Source: Terebella lapidaria (taxonomy: Eukaryota; Annelida; Polychaeta; Terebellida; Terebellidae). From it: 64,000 nucleotides of DNA. Location of the stretch: positions 22,665,001 to 22,729,000 of the forward strand of contig OX424563.1 in NCBI GenBank assembly GCA_949152475.1, given 5' to 3'. Made by a program: the position numbers and the translations under genes. The notes under the pieces are model-generated. The model saw nothing but the letters and a program-made list of their open reading frames with translations. It made no database searches and was not told the origin of the DNA. Positions 21,207-30,538 of this stretch are shown one piece after another; position 1 is the first letter of the stretch, and every line of letters starts with the position of its first letter.

Positions 21207-22793
21207 AGCTCCGCTGTGCCGAATGGCAGCGGAGCTTTTCCGATACCGATTTGTCCGTCGTCGTCGTCGTTGTCCGGCGTCCGTCAACTTTTCCTTCAAA
21301 TGCTATCTCCTCCTAGAGTTTTTATCGGAATTTCATGAAATTTGGTACAGATGTTCTACAGCACAATGTCTTCAAACTAATAGAGAGCTTTTTTCAAAAT
21401 TTTGATTTTTCAATTTTTTAAAAATTTTTGAATTTTGAACTTTGCCATTTCTATATATGAATTTCAAATGCTATCTCCTCCTAGAGTTTTTATCGGAATT
21501 TCATGGAATTTGGTTCAGATGTTCTACAGGACAATGCCTTCAAACCAATAGAGAGCTTTTTTCGAAATTTTGAGTTTTTCATTTTTTAAAAAATTTTGAA
21601 TTTTTACTTTGTCATTTCCACATGTACAATTTCAAATGCTATCTCCTCCTACAGTTTCCATCAGAATTGCATACAAATTGGTACAGATATTCTACAAGGC
21701 CATGCCTTCAAACTAATACAGAGCTTTTTTCGAAATTTTGATTTTTCAATTTTTAAAAAAAATTTGAATTTTGACTTTGCCATTTCTACGTATAAAATTT
21801 CAAATGCTATCTCCTCCTAGAGTTTTTAGCGGAATTTCATGAAATTTGGTACAGATGTTCTACAGCACAATGCCTTCAAACTAGTAGAGAGCTTTTTTCA
21901 AAATTTTGATTTTTCAATTTTTTAAAAAAATTTGAATTTTGAACTTTGCCATTTCCACATTCAAATCCTTTCTCCTCCTACAGTATCCATCAGAATTGCA
22001 TACAAATTGGTACATATATTTTATAAGGCAATGCCTTCAAACTAATAGAGAGCTTTTTTCGAAATTTTAATTTTTCAATTTTTTTAAAAATTTAGAATTT
22101 TGAACTTTGCCATTTCCACATGTACACTTTCAAATGCTATCTCCTCCTACAGTTTCCATCAGAATTGCATACAAATTGGTACATATATTCTACAAGGCCA
22201 TGCCTTCAAACTAATAGAGAGCTTTTTTCGAAATTTTGATTTTTCAATTTTTTAAAAATTTAGAATTTTGAACTTTGCCATTTCCACATGTACAATTTCA
22301 AATGCTATCTCCTCCTACAGTCTCCATCAGAATTGGTACATATATTCTATAAGGCCATGCCTTCAAATTAATAGAGAGCTTTATTCAAAATTTTGCCATT
22401 TCTCTATGTACAATTTCAAATCTATATGTACAATTTCAAACGCTATCTCCTCCCACAGTTTTCTTCAGAATTTCATAGAAATCGGTACAGATATCCTATA
22501 GGAGAGTGCTTTCAAACTAGCGGAGAGCTTTATCAAAATTTTGATTTTTCAATTTTTAAAAATAAATTAAATTTTTACATTGCCATTTCTACATGTAAAA
22601 TTTTGACTTCGCTGCTCACTATTGAGCACACTATCGTATGCTCAGTATTCAGAACCAGGTCTCCCTCTGAAAATTTGGTAATTTAGAATCCGGTCAGTTA
22701 CAGGTCCCTTGGTCCTATTTTAAATGTTAAAGAACTTCAAATTATGTCAATAGTTTGCAAACCCCAGCGGAGCTCACTAGGCCGAAGGGCCTC
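21207..22793. repeat. Hairpin-bounded element with eight ~167-bp tandem units
   Basis: It starts with the hairpin AGCTCCGCTG...CAGCGGAGCT (21207-21236) and ends with CAGCGGAGCT followed by the small hairpin AGGCCGAAGGGCCT. Between lie about eight units, each with GCTATCTCCTCCTA, GGAATTTCATGAAATTTGGTA or a variant, GCCTTCAAACTAATAGAGAG and an AT-rich tail. It occupies the first large intron of the transposase gene. Short open frames here (FAISTCTISNAISS-like) are repeat translations. Confidence 0.8.
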
Positions 22794-23160
22794 TTGTGGT
22801 GGTTTCCGGACGATAACTCCAGAACGCCTTGACGGATCGACGTGAAATTTTCACCAGTGATCAAACATGTTGAGGGCAAGAACCCTATTGTTTTGCAGCC
22901 GGATCCGGACTCCGGTTGGTCTGAGATCCAGATCCGTTCCGGATCAGATGGTTTCCGGACGATAACCCCAGAACGCCTTGACGTGAAATTTTTACCAGTG
23001 CTCAAACATCCTAATGGCAGGCACCCTATTGTTTTTCAGCCAGATCCGGATTCGGTTAGTGTCCGGATTCGTTCCGGATCTGATGGTTTCTGGCCGTATC
23101 TCAGAAACGGTGCCTCGTAGAGCGAAACGGACGTTATTTTCGGACTCGTCAGCCTAACTG
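22794..23160. repeat. Direct repeats related to the 148-bp family leader
   Basis: Two ~125-bp units carry TTTCCGGACGATAAC and CCAGAACGCCTTGACG, like 4010-4045, followed at 23110 by a piece of the 148-bp unit (GAGCGAAACGGACGTTATTT). This links the leader and the tandem unit as one dispersed repeat family. Confidence 0.7.
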
Positions 23161-24129
23161 TAAAATACGATACGTATCGTGACTAGGGTGTATCGTGCCA
23201 AGCCTAGCCAGCATCCATCTTGGATTTTCCATTTACCACCGTATCTCAGAAACGGTGGCCTGTAGACCAGAATGCATATAAATTTGTGTCCACAAAAATG
23301 AAGTTACAATCATTATCAGGTGATGCGATTAACCTGGAATGCCTGCATTTCTCCGCCGGTAACCTACAGGACCCCTTGGTCCTATAGTTTTTATCATGTA
23401 TTGCCACAATTTACCAGTTGTTTTTTTAATCTTTTCTATGTTTTTCTATTTTTCAGAACCAAAAGTACAAGAATCCTTGAAGTCAAGATCATCCAGGATG
23501 AACAGCGAAGCGATCACCGATGTTATCAGTGGGGCACTTTATAAGGAAAAGTTTGATTCTCATGGGTTCTTTCAACATTCTTCCGAGGAAGAAAAGCAAC
23601 AAATTCACCTCTCCATTCAACTAAATACGGATGGAGTCGCCCTTTTCAACTCAACCAAGTTCAGTCTTTGGCCAGTCTATGCAACAATCAACGAGATACA
23701 GCCAAATATAAGAGGCGATGTATACATAAATAAGAGCAAAGCTTATTTGTCGTGAAGTGTCCTATGACCGAATGGCTAGAATTTTTCTTATTTTAACCAT
23801 TTGGTAGCCATTGGTTGAAGAAGATTAATGGCCACTGTTCTTTTTCAAACAGTGCAATGTGCTAGTGTGCTACATCATAAAGAACCTATTATAAAATGGA
23901 AATTACATTCACTACTTTTCAGATTCAAAAGGGAGCATCGCATCTTTCTTGCCATGTGGTTTGGACAGCAGAAACTTCTACCAGATATCCTTCTGAAGCC
24001 GTTGGTGCAGGATTTGAAGACGTGGTATCATGAAGGTAACTAGACGTCAAGGCCTAAAGGCCTTGGAGGCATTTTTTTTAATAGAGCTACAGATATACGA
24101 TAACAGATAATCACAAATTCTTGCGTAGT

Positions 24130-24430
24130 TTGCTTTTGTTCCACCAGGGGTACAAAAATCCTATTTTGATATTAGGCTTCAAGGCTAGGCTCCCTGGGAT
24201 TGATATTGAGCTCCGTTTCGTTTACGACCAACGGTTACCGAGAAAAACTCAACTTCCTGTTTAGTTCGCCACCAGGGGTACACAAATCTGATTTTGGTAT
24301 TAGACTTGTAAATCTAGTCCCATGGGTCGAAATTGAGCTCCGTTTTGCTCTACGACCAACGGTTACCAAGAAAAACTCAACTTCCTATTTAGTTCGTTTT
24401 TTCGCCACCAGGGGGACGAAAATCTGATTT
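24130..24430. repeat. Tandem repeat, about 2.3 units of ~130 bp
   Basis: CCACCAGGGGTACA or a close variant recurs at about 24141, 24270 and 24401, with TTGAGCTCCGTTT and ACGACCAACGGTTACC between. It lies in the last intron of the transposase gene. Confidence 0.7.
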
Positions 24431-24580
24431 AAAAAATTCTGCTAAAATCAAAAAATGCCTTAATAAAAGGGTATTTTTGATGTATTATAAAGCCCAGGTC
24501 TCATAAGATAGCTATTCAAAATTCATAGTGTTTTTTGTCCTGGCCCGCCTATACTACGAAGAGACTGCCTCAAACTTTTT

Positions 24581-24616
24581 AGGTTACTGGAGCTTTATCG
24601 GGAGCTCCGATAACCT
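24581..24616. repeat. Hairpin of the AGGTTA...TAACCT type
   Basis: AGGTTACTGGAGCT pairs with AGCTCCGATAACCT across a 7-nt loop, with two mismatches. It resembles the terminal hairpin at 15844-15873, suggesting the start of another member of that family; its other end was not found. Confidence 0.55.
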
Positions 24617-25203
24617 TGTCATGTTTTTCCATCACTCGTCTGTCCGTCCGTCGTCTGTCGTCCATTCCATAGCAGCTGAATCTCAGGAGTTCCTTGGGCG
24701 GATTTTTCTGCCAGCGGGTACAAGTGTACTATGGCCGTAGTACAACTAAGGTTGTTTTTTCTTTTCAAATTTGTCATAAAGCCATTTTTGGCGATTTGTC
24801 AAAATTGGCCATTTTGACCCTTTCTTCAACTTCAAACGTGCCTGTGGCCATATTGCATCATCATTTTCCATCATCCTCAATATCTACGGTTGCTTGTAGC
24901 GACCGACCGAGCGAGGGTGACGCTGAGGCGTTCATAGAGCTGCTAGTCGCAGCTAAAAATAAAATGTCCCACCCCTGTTTTCATTGCCTAAGACAGATTA
25001 AAATCACCAAATTAAAAAAGTTCTGTCCTCCCTCAAGTCTTGATCGTAGACTTTTAGTAGTTTTAATGGTCGAGACATTGATGACTAACATGTAGCATAG
25101 ATCTGCAAATTCATATAGATCGACTTTGCATAGCTTTTGAAGACTTGAAACACTTTTGACTGAATAAATTAATCAAACTCGCCTATCATTACTGTCTTTT
25201 CAG

Positions 25204-26745
25204 GGTTCACGATGTCCATTGATGACAATATTACTACAGTGAGTGGCATTCTACTATCAACGGTGGCTGATGCACCAGCCAGGTGCATGATTAATCACAT
25301 GATACAATTCAACGTGAAATTTGGATGTCGTGGTCTGTTATGCAGAGGGAGAAACTTTCCAGTTTGGACCAAGAAAACAAGCTCACATATACCCATATGA
25401 TGTTTCAGACAATAATAAACTTGCAGGACACCCAGAGATCAGGACTGACGCAGAAACAAGAGATATTGCAGCAAAAGTGGAAAACGAATATTTGCAAAGT
25501 GACCGCAAAACATGTAAGCCAGAATGTGGTGTAAAAGGCATCTCCCTACTTAGCGATATTCCACAATATGACTTGATCAAAGGCTGTGCAATCGATCCTA
25601 TGCATTGCGTGTACCTGGGCATTATGAAAATGCTATGCTCCTTGTGGTTTGATGCTGAGCAAAAAATTTCACCATGGTCAATCAGAAATCAACTACAGAA
25701 TGTATCCAAACGGCTTGCAGAAATGTCGCCACCAAACTTTGTTTCTAGATTACCTCGAAGTTTGGAAGATCTCCCACGATGGAAAGCATCAGAGTTTCGT
25801 TCCTTCCTGCTCTTCTATTTTGTTCCAATTTTGATGGATATCCTTCCCAAAGATTACTTCGAACACTACATTCTCCTCGTTCAGGCAGTGTATCTTCTGA
25901 CCTCCACGTCTGTGACGGATGTAAACTTGAAAAAATCAGCACAGTTACTACGCCAATTTTGTGCAATGATGGATGTTTTGTACAGTGTTCGTAAATGTAC
26001 ATTTAATGTACATTGTTTGCTGCATCTTCCAGATAAAGTGAAAGAACTGGGCCCATTGTGGAGTCAGTCCTGCTTTTTTTACGAAGACCTCAATGGAGAC
26101 CTCGGGAAATTATTTCATGGCACACAAAATTCCCAAGGCCAGATTGCAGCTGCCGTTTGTGCCCAACAAAAGCTTACTGAAAGTGTTCTAGAGCTAGAAC
26201 CAAATTCAAAGGTTTATTTGCTGTACAATAGCTTCATGACGTCACGTACTATAAGTGAGAGGTTTCTGGAACAAGCTGCTGATGGTGTGTTTGCCATTGG
26301 TCCCTTCAAGATATTCAATGCAAAACCTGAAGTGTTGATACATCTTCGAGGAATGAAGGAGTTTCAGATGTTCTTGAGAGCCCGATGCAAGCAACATACA
26401 ATACATTCCGCCATGTACAGAAACACCAACACCAGCACTGTGAGGAACAGTAAGACCATTTGCTATCAGAAGGAAAAGTTTGGAGATGTACAGTACTTCG
26501 TACGATGTAGAAACGACGAGGACCGAATGCTCTACTTTGCAGTTGTCAAAAGAATGGAAGTGATTCAGAAAGACTTGTCATCACATCCAGTTGGGAAATG
26601 TGACGAATTCCATGTTGTTCGAAACACAGACCTGGTGGATATATGTCCCCTAATTGACATTGAATATCTCTGCGTATTTGTACATGTAAGAGACAATAAT
26701 ATGCGTGTATTAATACCACCTCCAGGTTGTTATGGAATTAATTAA
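25204..26745 (+). pseudogene. CACTA transposase exon 4 (catalytic and C-terminal region)
   Basis: The first part (25204 to about 25325) reads MSIDDNITTVSGILLSTVAD and a KFGC motif. After a one-base shift near 25329 the frame continues as a 474-codon ORF with CYAEGE, forming the GCxxCYxxGE knuckle of the family across the shift. Further on are AIDPMHCVYLGIMKML, the WKASEFR helix and the conserved NVHCLLHLPDKV/GPLW block seen in EnSpm transposases (DUF4218-like). It stops with TAA at 26743-26745. The 3' 150 bp has been copied in inverted and direct pieces just downstream. Confidence 0.85.
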
Positions 26746-26796
26746 TTAATTTCTTTCCTGGGGTGGTAGGTTTGAAGGACACGATCGCATATTTTT

Positions 26797-26937
26797 GTCT
26801 CTCACATGTACAAATATGCAGAGATATTCCATGTCAATTAGGGGTCCCCTAATTGACATTGAATATCTCTGCGTATTGTTTCGAACAACATGGAATTCGT
26901 CACATTTCCGAACTCTTTCTGAATCACTTCCATTCTT
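26797..26937. repeat. Snap-back rearranged copies of the transposase 3' end
   Basis: 26797-26844 is an inverted copy of about 26645-26695; 26845-26877 is a direct copy of 26645-26678; 26878-26937 is an inverted copy of 26553-26627 with about 20 bp missing. The first two meet at AGGGG|TCCCCT and form a palindrome with arms of about 33 bp. Open frames here derive from the copied transposase. Confidence 0.85.
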
Positions 26938-27204
26938 GAATCACACCCATTATTCAACGGACAAAGAGAGTAACCACTCGTACGTTACTTTTTATGCAGC
27001 AAATGTTTTTATTCTGCTGAAAGTCAGTATTGTTATTTCAAGATTCACTGCCGGGAAAATATACACAAGTGTGACACTTGTGGCAAATGTTTTACTCGGC
27101 CAAATAAATAAATACGTGTGCTAACATCTTCCTATTGCATGGTGAACAATAAGGGTAGGTAGACATGGTATAGACAGGGGGCAACATAAAGATACCACAT
27201 AATT

Positions 27205-27236
27205 GTATCTCCCCGAACGAGTTCGGGAGATACACT
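27205..27236. repeat. Hairpin TGTATCTCCC...GGGAGATACA
   Basis: GTATCTCCCCGAAC and GTTCGGGAGATAC pair with one bulge. A matching GGGGAGATACACGAG string occurs at 28652-28666 beyond the right inverted-repeat arm, so the two may bound an element into which that arm was inserted. A CCGCCGCATCCGCC-type microsatellite follows at 27251-27290. Confidence 0.55.
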
Positions 27237-27576
27237 GGTTTAGTTACCGTTCCGCCGCCGCATCCGCCACAACCGCCGCATCCGCCGCAGAGATTTCGAC
27301 GTCCGGGCTCTAGAATTTGCAAGAGAGCACCAATCGCCCTAATATTTCTCTGAGATATGGATAATAGGTTGAACTATAAATAAGAGCCTATTGAAAATCG
27401 GGGTCATATCTCCAATATTGACCGACTAGACAGCCGTTTCGTGCACAAATCATATCCCCCAATGATAAATGGGCTGTATCTCACTTATTATCAAAGTTAG
27501 AGAGTTAGTATTTATTGTGAATATAAACATAATTTTTTTTTTTTTTTTAAATTTTTTTTTTTTTAAATTTTTTTTT

Positions 27577-28491
27577 GACATTAGAGCGTTGGGGGCGAAG
27601 CCCCCAACTCTCTACATGTCTATGTGCTGACTTTTTTATGGAGGTTTCATACCAACCTATCAACGTCCGTTTTGGCATGTAAACCTTTGTACACCTACTT
27701 CAAATAAGGATTTTCTTCGTCCTTGACATAAAATCTCTCGATTTGATGGCAAGCTTGGAATATTCCAGATATATAATGCATAAATCGATGTGTTAGGTTT
27801 GAGAAAATTACGCAAAATGGTCAGCTCGTCTGAAAAACGTCAAAATGGCGGAGCCGATGGAAATTCACGTTCCCAGAATGCAAAGCAAATTTTACCGCAA
27901 TGACGCGTACTTTGGAACGCACAATTTTCTGTGCAGCATTTTGTGCATGCCTGTACATGTAACTTTGCGTGTGGCCTTTTTTTGGCGTTATCAAGTAAAC
28001 ACAACGATTCGTCTGCGGTACCACGACTACATTTACCGTAATTTGACATATTTTATCACTTGAGAAGGTGTTCCTTGCTGGGTTGCGAAACCGTTTTATT
28101 TTAAACTGGTCTTTCAATTTGCTCAGTATGCATGTGTTATCTATATCATGATATCAGATGCAGATATTCCTCATAGTTCCCAATATTTTAAGGATATTTT
28201 ATTGAACTTCAATATCATTTAATCAGACGTATCTGTTTCATTGAGTTCAAAATAAATGTTTACTTATTAGGAATATGATTGAAGTACGATTATGTGTTTC
28301 ATCATAATATAGGGAATGAATTGGAATCATGTGGGGCATGATATGGTTCAGTTTTCAGTTTTTTTGCAGGTGGGGGTGGGGGTGGGGGGGGGGGGGGTAA
28401 CGTTGTGTAAGATACATTCAGCTGTCGTGGTGCTGATGATGTGCTCGAGCTCTAATGTCATCTCCCGCAGTTAGCTGCATTTTCTTGTTTT
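27577..28491 (-). repeat. Right arm of ~0.9-kb long inverted repeat around the CACTA gene
   Basis: Reverse complement of 17649-18568. It holds the same landmarks in reverse order, including GAAAATTACGCAAAATGGTCAG and a G-run (28369-28396) opposite the C-run of the left arm. The arms enclose 9.0 kb holding the whole transposase gene, so they may be the long termini of the CACTA element or two copies of a shorter element beside it. Confidence 0.85.
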
Positions 28492-29148
28492 TTCTTTTTT
28501 TTTTTTTGCTTTTAACATGTTAAACCCCCAATAATAGATTTTCGTGGTTTCCGTCATCCAAGATGGCCGCCGGTAGCCATTTTGTCCGAAAAAACAAGCA
28601 TTTAATTCGTCAATGAAAGCGTTCAAGATTTGGCCATTGGGGGGAGATACACGAGTCGGACCTCTGGCGCCCGACTATATCTAGTTATTTCATAGACTGA
28701 AATTTGAGCAGAGAACAATAATTCTGTTATAATTACTGTAAGCCACTGATATCTTTGGTTAACACGGTTAATGCATCAGAAATAAAAATTCCAGATTAGA
28801 CTCCATATACATGTACACGTATCATGAGATCGCCAATGTATCTGCTGCCATATACTCTGTAAAATAGTACTAGCTAGAACAGTATAGTCGATAATGATAT
28901 TTTCTATGTAATAAAACTATGGATTGAAAATATTGCATTATCTTCTTGTTCAATTTTCTTTGTTCTAATAAAATTACACTGATGTTCATCATATGATGAT
29001 CATGGACAAAAGAACTTTTAAGTGATATAAAAGAGAATAACTTGGCTCTTCTAATGTTAAACCAAAACCGTGAGCCTGGCGGTCTGGACTTGAAGGTCCC
29101 TTGTCTGGAGTATGCACATAGAACATGATATCACCACATTTTCAAAGC
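28492..29148. other. Host DNA left of the LTR element; no gene
   Basis: AT-rich spacer. 29055-29092 is an arm of an inverted repeat whose partner is at 46030-46067 on the far side of the LTR element. Confidence 0.5.
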
Positions 29149-29152
29149 GATC

Positions 29153-29942
29153 TGTGATAAATATCGTTCTATGGCCGATATTAGGCCGAAATGTCTGCGA
29201 TCGCTGTGCAAATCACAAGGCCGGCAGTTCAGTTCAATAATTTATTTGGGCGACAATGTCCAATGATTCAGACAGTCACATCAAGGCCGCAAATACACCT
29301 ACGTCCGGTGATTCCCTGTCGATAAGATAGCCGAAAACTATGGTCCTTCTTTATCACAATTCACGTATAAATAGTCCACAATTATCCCAGGTATTCCATA
29401 CGAGCACGGCCAAACTTCTTAACAATACTTCAACACGTCTGTGCTCGTGGCGGCCATTTACTCAACTCTCTCACAACACGTCTATACTCTATGACCGCTT
29501 CTACTCAACTCTTAACAAAACTGTGCGGCCGGCAACATGTGGTGTAGACTTTCCCGCCAAATGCATGCGGTGTTGTGATTGGTCATGTATGTGCTGATGT
29601 GTGCTGATCTCACCGGGAAAGTGGGTTTCCCCGGCGCGTGAACGAGACTTGTTATGCTTATATCTGTGCACGTGATGTGAGCGGTGGGTGTGTCATGTTC
29701 TATGTTTAGAAGTAGGTGCTGGTGAAGGTCAAGGCCGAAACTAACTGGGTCGATGTACCGAGTGAATGGGGCCGCAAGTGCATGTGGATTGACCTGTGTA
29801 TGTAACCATGACTACATGGAGTTTATGCTTGTGATCGTATAGTCTGTACCTGTCCTGTATGTAAGTCATGTAGAATGAATGTTTGTTGTGGGAATATGTA
29901 TGCGCGGGAGGGACGGGGGTTACAGTCGCTAAAATTACTACA
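29153..29942 (-). repeat. 3' LTR (left copy)
   Basis: Base-for-base the same as 45174-45963 in my line-by-line comparison (constant offset 16021). In element orientation it starts TGTAGTAATTTT and ends TATCACA. An AATAAA signal (TTTATT on the plus strand, 29241-29246) lies toward its 3' end and could end the transcript. The 85-codon open frame inside is an artefact present in both LTRs. Confidence 0.95.
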
Positions 29943-29945
29943 TTA

Positions 29946-29954
29946 CACCCCTTC
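29946..29954 (-). promoter_or_regulatory. Short polypurine tract
   Basis: GAAGGGGTG ends three bases before the 3' LTR in element orientation. The position and purine content fit the plus-strand primer for reverse transcription, though the tract is short. Confidence 0.55.
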
Positions 29955-30538
29955 ATTAATTCTACGCCCTCGGAATTACCCTACCCGGACCCTACCGTCG
30001 CCAAAAACTAACAATAAAAAGCTAAGAAGTCCTACAAGGTCAAACCCCAACACTCACACACACACGCCGCGCGACAATGGTAAAGCACTTCATACAATAA
30101 AAATTCTAACCGTCAAAATAAACGTCATCAGTCAGTCCGTCAATAGTCACTACGATGATACATTTACACATACATGCACAACAACGAATGATGAGATCTG
30201 AATGGAATGTATGAACAAAACTCCTCGACGCTTCAGAGTGAAACGGAAACTAATTTAGAGTCTATAAACTGAAAAAGAATTGTCTGGATTAACCTTAACT
30301 AAATTACATGAATAAAATACCGTGACTAGGATAACTATTTACAAATTTTGGCCGACATAACAATAAGCCGACATAACCGGGATGATCATCGTGACCAGGA
30401 TTTCTCCGAGTCACTTTCTGTCATCAGGCCGACACAATGAAAGGCCGATACATCACTAGTCCTGCGTGACCAGGATTTTCAGAGGCCGACACAACCGAGG
30501 CCGGCAATCGTCCGTTTGTCACCACTGGGCCGAAACGT

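Larger units (their letters stand above)
19988..26745 (+). pseudogene. CACTA/EnSpm-type transposase gene, decayed, at least four exons
   Basis: This would encode the DDE transposase of an animal CACTA/EnSpm transposon. Exons: 19988-20593 (acceptor TTTACAG, donor CAA|GTAAGT), 23457-23712 (acceptor TTTTTCAG), 23923-24035 (acceptor TTTTCAG, donor GAAG|GTAACT) and 25204-26745 (acceptor CTTTTCAG). Joins 1-2 and 3-4 match in phase. Family traits are the acidic N-terminus and CxxC...CxxC knuckle of exon 1, NEIQPNIR/RFKREH at the 2-3 join, and PMHCVYLGIMKMLC, WKASEFRSFLLFY and HCLLHLPDKVKELGPLW in exon 4. Defects: the exon 2 donor position reads AG instead of GT, and exon 4 has a one-base frameshift near 25329. 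A first coding exon is missing. The large introns hold tandem repeats. Confidence 0.85.

Noticed and set aside
21596..22686. Small plus-strand frames with repeated ISTCTISNAISS
   Set aside because: They are translations of a 167-bp tandem repeat.
29340..29597. 85-codon frame present twice (also 45361-45618)
   Set aside because: It lies in the LTRs, opposite to the element's transcription, and has no features.
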